A stretch of DNA of 64,000 nt from the NCBI RefSeq assembly GCF_002149015.1, contig NZ_NGFO01000008.1, forward strand, positions 62,001 through 126,000, given 5' to 3'. Shown here in pieces: positions 10,020 to 20,979 of the stretch. Every line of letters starts with the position of its first letter. The first letter of the stretch is position 1. The DNA comes from Gordonia lacunae (GTDB lineage: Bacteria > Actinomycetota > Actinomycetes > Mycobacteriales > Mycobacteriaceae). A program made the translations under genes and the position numbers. The notes below the pieces were generated by a model. It was not told where the DNA came from and made no database searches. It saw only the letters and a list, made by a program, of their open reading frames with translations.

Positions 10020-10578
10020 ACACCTCCGCCGAGGAGGCGTCGTCCGAGAGGTCGCCGACACCGAGATCAGCGGTCCGCGAAGACAACACGCACACCAGAT
10101 AGACGACGGCGAACGCGAACGGAGCGCAGATAAGCAGTGTCCACGGCTCGCTCGACCCCGACCGTGTGGCCCCGTCGAGCCACAGCTCCGGCGCGATCCG
10201 GTAGGTCGCGTCGACCGGCAGTGCGGTCGGATCGTCGTCGAATCGCAGACCCGCGGCCCACATCCCGACCGTCGCCGCGAGCGCCGAACCGGCCGTGGTC
10301 GCCAGGGCGGGCCACACGAAACCACTGACACCCCGCCACGACCGGGCCGCGAACCACACCACGACGGCGGCCACGGCGCCGTAGCCGAACATCGTCACGG
10401 CGAAGGCCCCGACCCCGCCGAAGTCGGCGGGGATGTCGTCGCGGCGGAGACCTTCGAACACGACTCCGGTGGTGGGCGGGGTGAGGAGAGCCCAGATCAC
10501 CCCGGCGACCGCACCGAGCAGCGCCACACCGACGGACACGACGGCCATCCGGGAGACGGTGCGGACCGGCGGGTTCAC
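9982..10578 (-). CDS. DUF2567 family membrane protein
   Basis: 198 residues with about four predicted membrane helices: [60 protein letters not shown], and [19 protein letters not shown] loop of about 50 residues between the last two is probably extracytoplasmic. Similar proteins follow bioB and bsaP in mycobacteria; no role is established. The GTG start at 10578 overlaps the bsaP stop (GTGA), so it is the distal gene of the biotin operon. It converges on nrtR with a 38-base overlap of coding ends. Confidence 0.85.
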   Translation of the reverse strand: MNPPVRTVSRMAVVSVGVALLGAVAGVIWALLTPPTTGVVFEGLRRDDIPADFGGVGAFAVTMFGYGAVAAVVVWFAARSWRGVSGFVWPALATTAGSALAATVGMWAAGLRFDDDPTALPVDATYRIAPELWLDGATRSGSSEPWTLLICAPFAFAVVYLVCVLSSRTADLGVGDLSDDASSAEVFTSAGATSRTHP

Positions 10579-10814
10579 CGGCGCCCCAGCTCCGTCGAGT
10601 CGACGGTGCCGTGCCGCGAGCAGCGCGCGTCCCACCCGTCGGGCCGCACCTGGACCACCATCCGGCGTCCGCACTGACCACAGAAGCGAGGGGGTTCGAG
10701 ACCCAGCCGGGCGGCCGGCGGAACGGCCTCGGGAGCCTGCAGTTCCAGTTCGAGTCCGGTGAAGACACCGAACCTGCACGGTTCGGCGAGTGGACCCGGG
10801 ACGGTGTCGATCAT
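10575..10814 (-). CDS. bsaP: Biotin synthase auxiliary protein
   Basis: A 79-residue protein directly after bioB (33-base gap) with a compact metal-binding pattern: Cys45-x2-Cys48 in RFCGQCGRR and Cys65-x2-His68 in RCSRHG. Mycobacterial BsaP proteins (Rv1590-like) have this size, position and Cys pattern and are needed for activity of the actinobacterial biotin synthase, probably by supporting its iron-sulphur clusters. The first 40 residues are Pro/Ala/Glu-rich with no fold evident. It is coupled to DUF2567 downstream. Confidence 0.85.
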   Translation of the reverse strand: MIDTVPGPLAEPCRFGVFTGLELELQAPEAVPPAARLGLEPPRFCGQCGRRMVVQVRPDGWDARCSRHGTVDSTELGRR

Positions 10815-10847
10815 GAGAACACGCTACCCATCGCTGCGGACGAACTC

Positions 10848-11885
10848 TCAGATCGTGTCGTTCAGCGACTTGATCGGCATCGACAGATCACTGAGGAGGT
10901 CGAGGTCGTCCTCGGCGGGCCGGCCGAGTGTCGTCAGATAGTTGCCGACGATGACGGCGTTGATGCCGCCGAGGATGCCCTGCTTGGCACCCAGATCGCC
11001 GAGGGTGATCTCGCGCCCGCCGGCGAAGCGCAGGATGGTGCGCGGCAACGCCAGACGGAAGGCGGCCACCGACTTCAGGGCCTCCGCGGCCGGCAACACG
11101 TCGAGGTCTCCGAACGGCGTGCCGGGTCGCGGATTCAGGAAGTTCAGCGGCACCTCGTCGGGTTCGAGTGTGGCCAGCTCGGCGGCGAACTCGGCCCGTT
11201 GCTCGAGCGACTCACCCATGCCGAGGATGCCGCCGCAGCAGACCTCCATACCAGCTTCGCGGACCATCCGGAGGGTGTCCCACCGCTCCTCCCAGGTGTG
11301 CGTCGTCACCACGTTCGGGAAGTGGCTGCGCGCGGTCTCGAGGTTGTGGTTGTAGCGGTGCACGCCCATGTCGCGCAGCTGGTCGACCTGTTCCTGGGTG
11401 AGCATGCCCAGGCTGCAGGCGATCTGGATGTCGACCTCGTTGCGAATCGCCTCGATACCCGCCGCGACCTGACTGAGCAGGCGCTTGTCGGGACCGCGGA
11501 CCGCGGCGACGATGCAGAACTCGGTCGCGCCGGTCTTCGCGGTCTGCTTGGCCGCCTCGACCAGCGAGGGGATGTCGATCCAGGCACTGCGCACCGGCGA
11601 GGCGAAGAGGCCGGACTGCGAACAGAAGTGACAGTCCTCCGGGCAACCACCGGTCTTCAGCGAGATGATCCCCTCGACCTCGACCTCCGGTCCGCACCAC
11701 CGCATCCGCACGTCGTGGGCGAGCTGGAGCAGTTCGGTCAGCCGGTCGTCCGACAGTCGCAGAACCTGGAGAACGTGATCCTGATCGAGGGGTTCGCCGC
11801 GGTCGAGCACCTGCGCGCGGGCGATGGCGAGGATGTCGTCCGACGCCGGGGCCGAGGTGGCGGCGTCGACTGTTGCCTGGGTCAC
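10848..11885 (-). CDS. bioB: Biotin synthase
   Basis: Radical SAM enzyme that inserts sulphur into dethiobiotin. The 345 residues contain the CxxxCxxC cluster motif at Cys81, Cys85 and Cys88 ([12 protein letters not shown]), the YNHNLET and [10 protein letters not shown] segments, and [21 protein letters not shown] near the end. The GTG start at 11885 has AAGGAG eight bases upstream. About 40 residues precede the conserved domain, as in other actinobacterial BioB. Fourth gene of the bioA-F-D-B-bsaP operon, 41 bases after bioD. Confidence 0.96.
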   Translation of the reverse strand: MTQATVDAATSAPASDDILAIARAQVLDRGEPLDQDHVLQVLRLSDDRLTELLQLAHDVRMRWCGPEVEVEGIISLKTGGCPEDCHFCSQSGLFASPVRSAWIDIPSLVEAAKQTAKTGATEFCIVAAVRGPDKRLLSQVAAGIEAIRNEVDIQIACSLGMLTQEQVDQLRDMGVHRYNHNLETARSHFPNVVTTHTWEERWDTLRMVREAGMEVCCGGILGMGESLEQRAEFAAELATLEPDEVPLNFLNPRPGTPFGDLDVLPAAEALKSVAAFRLALPRTILRFAGGREITLGDLGAKQGILGGINAVIVGNYLTTLGRPAEDDLDLLSDLSMPIKSLNDTI

Positions 11886-11926
11886 TGGTGATACTCCTTG
11901 GATGGAAGTTCCGCTGCGGGAACGGT

Positions 11927-12754
11927 TTACGGCGTCCGGGCGAGCTGTTCCGAACGCGTGGGCGAGAGAGTCGCGAGCCAGTCCTCGTCGAACCAGGACG
12001 CTGCGCGGCGACGGAAGTCGGCGGGCGCGAGATCCGCCGCGCCCGCGGGTAACACGCCGACGACCGGCACCCCGGTCACCCGCGGGAGATCGGTGCGGTT
12101 GCAGCGCATCGCGAGGTCGGGATCCGCCGGCCACCAGCCGATCACGAGCCCGGCCGGGCGCAGGCCGAGGGCCCGCACCGCGTTCACGGTGAGCTCGGCG
12201 TGATTGAGCGCGCCGAGCCCGGGTGCCACGACGACGAGGACGCCGTCGTCGGTGCCGGGGACGACCGTCTTCGCGGCGATGTCGAGGATCGTCGCGGCCT
12301 CCCCCAGTCGGACCAGCACACCACCGGCCCCCTCGACGAGGGTGAGGTCGTGTGATGCCGCGAGTTCGTCCACCGCGCGGACGATCACCGCCGGATCGGC
12401 CAGGGGCATGCCGGCACGGCGCGCGGCGGTGTCGGGCGCGAGGGGCTCGGGGTAACGGAACAGCTCGACCGTGGTGACGTCGCCCGCGAGGCGTTGCACT
12501 TCGGCGAGGTCGCCGGGTTCGTCGGGAACGACGCCGGTTTGTACCGGTTTGCACACGGCGATTCGGGTTCCGGGCCCTTCGTGGCTCGCCGACCTCGATC
12601 CGCTCCGTCGTCGCTCGCTCGGCCCGGCGACTATCGCTCCTCGCACCTCAGGGAGCAGACAGGCGGCGGCGAGCGCTGCAGTCGCGACGGTCTTCCCGAC
12701 GTCGGTGGAGGTTCCGGTGACGGCGAGGACCCGGCCCCGACGGCGGGTGGTCAC
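11927..12754 (-). CDS. bioD: Dethiobiotin synthetase, with an in-frame insertion
   Basis: ATP-dependent enzyme that closes the ureido ring of dethiobiotin from 7,8-diaminopelargonate and CO2. The 275 residues show the P-loop [30 protein letters not shown] and ALNHAELTV motifs. At residues about 33-63, between helix 1 and AVCKPVQTG, there is an extra Arg/Ser-rich segment ([19 protein letters not shown]) of about 27 residues not found in typical BioD. Its DNA is a GC-rich block with imperfect inverted ends, likely a repeat insertion. The GTG start overlaps the bioF stop by four bases. Family length is about 225 residues. Confidence 0.93.
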   Translation of the reverse strand: MTTRRRGRVLAVTGTSTDVGKTVATAALAAACLLPEVRGAIVAGPSERRRSGSRSASHEGPGTRIAVCKPVQTGVVPDEPGDLAEVQRLAGDVTTVELFRYPEPLAPDTAARRAGMPLADPAVIVRAVDELAASHDLTLVEGAGGVLVRLGEAATILDIAAKTVVPGTDDGVLVVVAPGLGALNHAELTVNAVRALGLRPAGLVIGWWPADPDLAMRCNRTDLPRVTGVPVVGVLPAGAADLAPADFRRRAASWFDEDWLATLSPTRSEQLARTP

Positions 12755-13932
12755 CGCGCACCGACTTCGCGCAGGGCCGCGTCGACGACGCCGGCCACGT
12801 GGTCGAGGGCGTCGGCATCGAGGTCCGCGCGCACGGTGATCCGTAGCCGCGAAGTCCCGACCGGAACGGAGGGCGGACGGAAGCAGCCGACGAGCACGCC
12901 GCGGTCCCGGCACGCCGCAGCAGCCGCCACCGCGCGTTGCGGATCCCCGACGACGATCGAGATCACGGCGGCGGCGGGCTCGCCGACCCCGCATGCGGAC
13001 GCCAGCCGACGGGCGTTGGCGCGCAACCGGTCCGGCAGACCGGGTTCGGCCCGCAGGATCGTGAGAGCGGCATGCGCGGCACCCACCGCGGCCGGGTTGA
13101 GGCCGGTGTCGAAGATGAAGGTGCGGGCGCAGTCGATGAGGTGCGATCGCAGCATCGCCGATCCGAGGACCACACCGCCCTGCGCGCCGAGCGACTTCGA
13201 CAGCACGGTTGTGACGACGAGGTCGGGAGCACCCGAAAGTCCCTGTTCGGCGACGAGTCCCCGACCACCCGGACCACGCACCCCGAGAGCGTGGGCCTCG
13301 TCGACGAGCAGCGCGGCACCGTGTGCGCGTGCTGCGGCATACAGATCCGCGACCGGCGCCGGTTCACCGTCGATGCTGTACACCGAATCGGTGACCACCA
13401 GGGCGCGGCTCTCGGCGCGCTCGGCCAGCACCCGCCGGACGGCCTCGTGGTCGCCGCGGTCGACGACCACGACGCGGGCACGCGACAACCGGCAGCCGTC
13501 GATCAATGACGCGTGGGTGCCGGTGTCGCTGACGATGAGGTCGCCGCGGGTCGCCAGCGCGGTGACGGCGCCGACATTGGCGAGGTAACCCGACGAGAAG
13601 GTCAGTGCGGCCGGAAATCCGAGGAAGTCGGCGAGATCGTCTTCGAGGTCGATGTGTGCCTGGGTGGTGCCGACGACGAGACGGGAGGCCGTCGATCCCC
13701 CGCCCCACCGACCCGCGGCGGCTCGGGCCCCGGCGACGACCGCGGGGTGCGTCGACAACCCGAGGTAGTCATTGGAGCCGAGATTGATCTCCCCGGCACC
13801 GGCGCGCCGGACATGAGGGCGGCGATGCAAGCCCGCGTCGGCGCGCTTCTGCGCGGCCTCGGCGAGCCAGGCCAGCCCGACCTCCGCGCCGGTGACGACC
13901 GTCGAGTCCCGTTGTGCCTGCACCGAAGTCAT
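12751..13932 (-). CDS. bioF: 8-amino-7-oxononanoate synthase
   Basis: PLP enzyme that condenses pimeloyl thioester with L-alanine, the first committed step of biotin ring assembly. The 393 residues include [47 protein letters not shown], the PLP-binding [16 protein letters not shown], and the lysine segment [17 protein letters not shown] 13932 overlaps the bioA stop in ATGA and the 3' end overlaps bioD, so the three genes are tightly coupled. Close relatives include Kbl and serine palmitoyltransferase, but context makes BioF secure. Confidence 0.95.
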   Translation of the reverse strand: MTSVQAQRDSTVVTGAEVGLAWLAEAAQKRADAGLHRRPHVRRAGAGEINLGSNDYLGLSTHPAVVAGARAAAGRWGGGSTASRLVVGTTQAHIDLEDDLADFLGFPAALTFSSGYLANVGAVTALATRGDLIVSDTGTHASLIDGCRLSRARVVVVDRGDHEAVRRVLAERAESRALVVTDSVYSIDGEPAPVADLYAAARAHGAALLVDEAHALGVRGPGGRGLVAEQGLSGAPDLVVTTVLSKSLGAQGGVVLGSAMLRSHLIDCARTFIFDTGLNPAAVGAAHAALTILRAEPGLPDRLRANARRLASACGVGEPAAAVISIVVGDPQRAVAAAAACRDRGVLVGCFRPPSVPVGTSRLRITVRADLDADALDHVAGVVDAALREVGAR

Positions 13933-15251
13933 GACCGGGCTCCGACCAGCGCGCGTTCGCCCACCGTCGCCAGGACCGCCGCGGACACCCCGCGGACGAT
14001 CACTGCGATGTCCTCGGGCGTGCTGATGAAGGGCGGCATCGTGTAGACGAGATCGCGGAACGGTCGCAGCCAGGCCCCTGCCCCGACCGCTGCGTCGGTC
14101 GCCGCGACCATGTCGACCGGTCGATCGAGTTCGACGACGCCGATCGCGCCGAGGACCCGCACATCGACGACGCCGTCGAGTTCCCGGAGCGGTGCGAGTC
14201 CCTCGGCGAGTCCGCGCTCGATCGCCGACACCCGCTCGGCCCAGGGGGTGTCCAACAGGAGCTCGATCGCCGCGACCGCCACCGCACACGCCAGGGGGTT
14301 GGCCATGAAGGTCGGGCCGTGCGCGAGTCCGCCCGCCTCCCCGGCGCTGATCACGTCGGCGATCTCGGTGGTGCACAGGGTCGCGGCGAGGGTCAGGTAG
14401 CCACCGGTCAGCGCCTTGCCGACACACATGATGTCCGGCGACACCCCCGCCCCGCCATTGGCACGGGGAGCGGCGTCGGCCGCGAACAGCGTTCCGGTAC
14501 GGCCGAATCCGGTGGCGATCTCGTCGAACACGAGCAGGACGTCGTGGCGGTCGCAGATGTCGCGGAGTGCGCGCAGGTATGCCGCGTCGTGGAATCGCAT
14601 CCCGCCCGCGCCCTGGACGACCGGTTCGACGATGATCGCGGCGAGCTCGTCGCGGTGCGCGAGCACGGCCCGCTCCAGCTCGGCGACGTAGTCGGCCCGG
14701 TAGTCGGCCGGCGGCGCGTCGACGAAGATCTGTTGCGCGAGCACGCCCGACCACATCGTGTGCATGCCGCCGTCGGGATCACACACGCTCATCGGGGCGA
14801 AGGTGTCGCCGTGGTAGCCGCCGCGCCATGTGAGCAGACGGGTGCGTCCCATCTGCCCGCGGCTGCGCCAGTACTGCAGCGCCATCTTGACCGCGACCTC
14901 CACCGACACCGATCCCGAGTCGCAGAAGAACACCTTCTGCAGATTCGCCGGCGTGATCTCGACGAGGAGCTGCGCCAGCCGCGCGGCCGGCTCATGGGTG
15001 AGGCCGCCGAACATCACATGCGACATCCGGCCAAGCTGAGCGGCCGCGGCCGCGTCGAGCCGGGGGTGGCGATACCCGTGGATCGCGGCCCACCAGGAAC
15101 TCATGCCATCGACGACCGACCGTCCGTCGGCGAGTTCGAGACGGACACCGGAGGCCGAGGACACGACCAGCGGTCGCGTGGTCGCGGGCAGCGCTCCGTA
15201 CGGATGCCAGATGTGGTGCGCGTCGATGCGACCGACGTCCTCGTGATCCAC
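13929..15251 (-). CDS. bioA: Adenosylmethionine-8-amino-7-oxononanoate transaminase
   Basis: PLP enzyme that makes 7,8-diaminopelargonate using S-adenosylmethionine as amino donor. The 440 residues match the family, with [13 protein letters not shown] near the N-terminus, [67 protein letters not shown], and the PLP lysine in [16 protein letters not shown]. The GTG start at 15251 has an AGGAGG ribosome-binding site. It is first in the operon and its promoter region carries three BioQ-like operators. Confidence 0.96.
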   Translation of the reverse strand: MDHEDVGRIDAHHIWHPYGALPATTRPLVVSSASGVRLELADGRSVVDGMSSWWAAIHGYRHPRLDAAAAAQLGRMSHVMFGGLTHEPAARLAQLLVEITPANLQKVFFCDSGSVSVEVAVKMALQYWRSRGQMGRTRLLTWRGGYHGDTFAPMSVCDPDGGMHTMWSGVLAQQIFVDAPPADYRADYVAELERAVLAHRDELAAIIVEPVVQGAGGMRFHDAAYLRALRDICDRHDVLLVFDEIATGFGRTGTLFAADAAPRANGGAGVSPDIMCVGKALTGGYLTLAATLCTTEIADVISAGEAGGLAHGPTFMANPLACAVAVAAIELLLDTPWAERVSAIERGLAEGLAPLRELDGVVDVRVLGAIGVVELDRPVDMVAATDAAVGAGAWLRPFRDLVYTMPPFISTPEDIAVIVRGVSAAVLATVGERALVGARS

Positions 15252-15281
15252 CTCTGCACCTCCTGCTCGCACACGGTCTCG

Positions 15282-15339
15282 CCTGGACACCGTCCAGGAT
15301 TCCTGAACACCGTACAGGCAGTCCTGAACGGTGTACAGG
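15282..15339. promoter_or_regulatory. Three phased BioQ-type operators
   Basis: Site 1 (15282-15298) CCTGGAC-ACC-GTCCAGG is a perfect palindrome. Site 2 (15302-15318) CCTGAAC-ACC-GTACAGG and site 3 (15323-15339) CCTGAAC-GGT-GTACAGG each have one mismatch between arms. Centres are 20 and 21 bases apart, so all three face the same side of the helix. They fill the space between divergent bioA (15251) and bioQ (15384). Actinobacterial BioQ is known to bind TGAAC-N3-type palindromes before bio genes. Confidence 0.82.
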
Positions 15340-15383
15340 GGCGGGCTGGATGCCCGATTCGGGGAATCACTACGCTGACGCGG

Positions 15384-15941
15384 GTGAGCAACAGTCGCAC
15401 CGACGTCCTGCGCGCCGCCCGCGACATCCTGGGCGAGCACAGCCTGGCGGACCTGTCGATGCGACGGCTCGCCACCGAACTCGGCGTCCGCCCCAACGCG
15501 CTCTACTGGCACTTCCCCAACAAGCAGACGCTGCTGGCCGCGCTCGCCGATGACATCCTGGGCGCGGTCGCGATCCCCGACACCGGGCTGGCATGGGACG
15601 AGCGCCTCGATCGGCTCGCATCCGGGATGCGCAGGGCACTGCTGGCGGTGCCCGACAGCGCGGAGGTGGTGTCCTCGAGCTGGGCCAGCGGACTGTCGTC
15701 GAAGGCCATCACCGCCGACATCATCGCCGCCGGGTCGGCCGGTGGGCTGTCGCTCCGCGACGCCGAAGCGGTCAGCACAGCACTGTGCCAACTCGTCATC
15801 GGTCTCACCATCGAGGAACAGACCCGCGCGCAGATGGAGCGCCTCGGGGTCACCGGGCCGTCCGGGCGCGACTTCGGCGGCGAGTTCCGCGATGGGCTGG
15901 CCATCATCCTCGACGGCGCCCGGACACGCCGCTCCCGGTGA
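15384..15941 (+). CDS. bioQ: TetR-family biotin regulator
   Basis: 185 residues. The N-terminal TetR helix-turn-helix reads [52 protein letters not shown]; the remainder is an all-helical ligand domain. GTG 15384 lies seven bases after TACGCT (15371-15376), a leaderless promoter. Divergence from bioA and three palindromes between them identify it as BioQ, the repressor of biotin synthesis that reads biotin status through the biotin protein ligase in actinobacteria. It probably represses itself. The DNA contacts and any effector are inferred. Confidence 0.85.
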   Translation: MSNSRTDVLRAARDILGEHSLADLSMRRLATELGVRPNALYWHFPNKQTLLAALADDILGAVAIPDTGLAWDERLDRLASGMRRALLAVPDSAEVVSSSWASGLSSKAITADIIAAGSAGGLSLRDAEAVSTALCQLVIGLTIEEQTRAQMERLGVTGPSGRDFGGEFRDGLAIILDGARTRRSR

Positions 15942-16089
15942 TCCCCGCCCGTGTCCACGATGCCCGATCCGCGCGAGTGTCACAGTCGACGGAATCGGTA
16001 TTTCACAGCTTCGGCGAGTACATTGCTAGCCGGTCATCCCGGCCCGGCCCTCGAGACCGATCTGTCCCCCACCGGAAAGAACACGCCCT

Positions 16090-18288
16090 GTGGCATCGAC
16101 GACGCGAGTAGTGGCGCCGGAGTCGTCCCCCTCGACGCCGACGACGCCCGCATACCGCACCGACCTCGACGGCCTGCGAGGCATCGCCATCGCGCTCGTC
16201 GCCTGCTTCCACGTGTGGTTCGGCAAGGTTTCCGGCGGCGTCGACGTGTTCCTCACGCTCTCGGGTTACTTCTTCGTCGGGTCGCTGTTGCGCCATGCGA
16301 TCTCCAGTCAGGCCCCGCACGTCACCTTCCGCGACACGCTGAACCCGTGGCCGCGGCTCAAGCGACTCCTCAAGCGCCTGCTGCCGGCGCTGTTCACGGT
16401 GCTGATCGCGGTCACGGTGCTGACGCTGCTGATCCTGCCGCAGACCCGCTGGGCGAACGTCGGGCGCGAGGTCATCGCGAGCGCGCTCTACTACCAGAAC
16501 TGGTATCTGGCCCAGAACTCGCAGGACTACCTGGCCGCCAGCTCGGCCAACAGCCCGCTGCAGCACATCTGGTCGATGTCGGTGCAGGGCCAGTTCTTCG
16601 TGGTGACACTGCTCGTCGCCCTCGCGTTCGCGGCCCTGCTCAAACTCGTCGCCCGGGTCGCCCGGCCGTTCGCCGATCCCCGGGTCATCAAGTTCCTCGT
16701 CGGCGGCGCGGTCTTCGCCGTGGCCCTCGTCTCCTTCTACTGGGCGCACCGCGGACTGGCGATCAATCAGCCGTACAACTACTACGACACGCTGTCGCGG
16801 CTGTGGGAGCCGCTCGCCGGCGGCCTGCTGGCGATCTGGTTGCCCTCGCTGCGAGTCCCCAACTGGCTTCGCAATCTCGCGACCGTCGTCGCGCTCGCGC
16901 TGATCGTCAGCTGCGGGTTCTGGATCGACGGCGTGAACGCCTACCCCGGTCCGATGGCACTGGTGCCGGTCGGTGCGACGCTGCTGATCATCTGGGCGGG
17001 CGCGACCGCACTGCAGAAGCCGCCGCATGGCACCCATGCCGCCGCCACCGAGATGCCCGTCACCAACCGATGGCTGGCGAGCCGGTGGCCGGTGTGGCTC
17101 GGAACCATCGCGTACTCGCTGTATCTGTGGCACTGGCCGCTGCTGATCTTCTATCTGACCTGGCGTGACAAGAACCATGCGAACTTCATCGAGGGCGTGG
17201 GCATCCTCGCGGTGTCGCTCGGACTGGCCTGGCTGACCAAGCGCTACATCGAGGACCCACTACGCGGGGGCGACCGGTCCGCGCTGACCCGCGGCACCCG
17301 CGACGGACGCTCGCGGTGGCTCTCGTACACGTCGGTCGTGACGTCGATCCTGGTGGTGGGCACCCTCGTCACCGGTGTCGGCATCACCGTGTGGGAACGG
17401 CACGTCGCCAACATCGTCGTCGACACCAAGAATCTCGATCCGAGGTCGTACCCGGGCGCCCGCGCGCTGCTCGACGGCTGGCCGGTCCCCGCACTCGACC
17501 CACAGCCGTCGGCTCTGGAGGTCATCAAGGACTTCCCCGAGACCTCGACCGACGGGTACATGAGCGACTTCACCGACAACGAGATCCACGTCGGCGTCTA
17601 CGGCGATCCCACCGCGACGCGGACCATCGCCCTCGCCGGCGGCTCCCATGCCGAGATGTGGATCTCGGCACTCGACACCCTCGGCAAGCGCAACGGTTTC
17701 AAGGTGACGACCTATCTGAAGATGGGGTGTCCGCTGTCGACGAACCGCGTACCCAAGCAACGCGGCGTGCCCTACCCGGAGTGCTACGACTGGGGGCAGC
17801 GCGTCATCGACCGCGTCATCGCCGACAAACCGGACGCCGTCCTGACGAATTCGACCCGACCGCGGGACTACGAACCGGGCGACTGGGTCCCCCCGGATTA
17901 CGTGCCGATCTTCGATCGCTTCCTCGAGGCGGGCGTGCCGGTGCTCGGTATGCGCGACACCCCGTGGCCGAAGAACGCGAAGGGGACCATCGACACACCG
18001 ATCTGCCTCGCCGACGGCGGGGACGCCGAGAGCTGCGGATCGAATCGCGCCGCCGTGCTCGAGCCCGAGGACCCCGCCGCCGCATTGGCCGCGACGCGAC
18101 CCGACTTCCACCCGCTCGACATGTCCGACGGCATCTGCACACCGGACCGCTGCCCGGCCATCGTCGGCAACATCACGGTCTACAAGGACCCGCATCACCT
18201 GAGTGCGACCTACGTCCGCAGTCTCACCGACGAACTGGGGCGGCAGATGGCGGAACAACTGCCGTGGACCGGCCCCGGGGTCCCGTGA
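16090..18288 (+). CDS. Membrane acyltransferase 3 with C-terminal SGNH domain
   Basis: 732 residues. Residues about 25-400 form an acyltransferase-3 domain with roughly ten membrane helices (LRGIAIALVACFHVWFG with the conserved His, later LQHIWSMSVQGQFFVV). One more helix near residue 420 leads to an extracytoplasmic SGNH hydrolase domain (about 510-732) with IALAGGSHAEMW as block I and DPHHLSATYVRSL as the Asp-His block. Such OafB/OatA-like fusions move acetyl or other acyl groups onto cell-envelope glycans. Block I has Gly in place of the usual Asp before Ser. A similar gene lies beside treX in M. tuberculosis. The GTG start lacks a strong ribosome-binding site. Confidence 0.88.
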   Translation: MASTTRVVAPESSPSTPTTPAYRTDLDGLRGIAIALVACFHVWFGKVSGGVDVFLTLSGYFFVGSLLRHAISSQAPHVTFRDTLNPWPRLKRLLKRLLPALFTVLIAVTVLTLLILPQTRWANVGREVIASALYYQNWYLAQNSQDYLAASSANSPLQHIWSMSVQGQFFVVTLLVALAFAALLKLVARVARPFADPRVIKFLVGGAVFAVALVSFYWAHRGLAINQPYNYYDTLSRLWEPLAGGLLAIWLPSLRVPNWLRNLATVVALALIVSCGFWIDGVNAYPGPMALVPVGATLLIIWAGATALQKPPHGTHAAATEMPVTNRWLASRWPVWLGTIAYSLYLWHWPLLIFYLTWRDKNHANFIEGVGILAVSLGLAWLTKRYIEDPLRGGDRSALTRGTRDGRSRWLSYTSVVTSILVVGTLVTGVGITVWERHVANIVVDTKNLDPRSYPGARALLDGWPVPALDPQPSALEVIKDFPETSTDGYMSDFTDNEIHVGVYGDPTATRTIALAGGSHAEMWISALDTLGKRNGFKVTTYLKMGCPLSTNRVPKQRGVPYPECYDWGQRVIDRVIADKPDAVLTNSTRPRDYEPGDWVPPDYVPIFDRFLEAGVPVLGMRDTPWPKNAKGTIDTPICLADGGDAESCGSNRAAVLEPEDPAAALAATRPDFHPLDMSDGICTPDRCPAIVGNITVYKDPHHLSATYVRSLTDELGRQMAEQLPWTGPGVP

Positions 18289-18419
18289 CGACATCGGCGG
18301 GCCTCGTCTGATCGCCGGCCGCCCGGTCGGCGACGGCCCACCGGTGGGACAGCCCACATCCGGGCCGGCCGGCCGCGTCCTGAGATGACCGCCCGCGACA
18401 ACGCGACTAGGGTCAACTC

Positions 18420-20975
<2,556 letters not shown>

Positions 20976-20979
20976 ATCC

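Noticed and set aside
10848-12554. Longer bioB of 568 residues
   Set aside because: The extension is the shadow of bioD; GTG 11885 has a ribosome-binding site and the right domain start.
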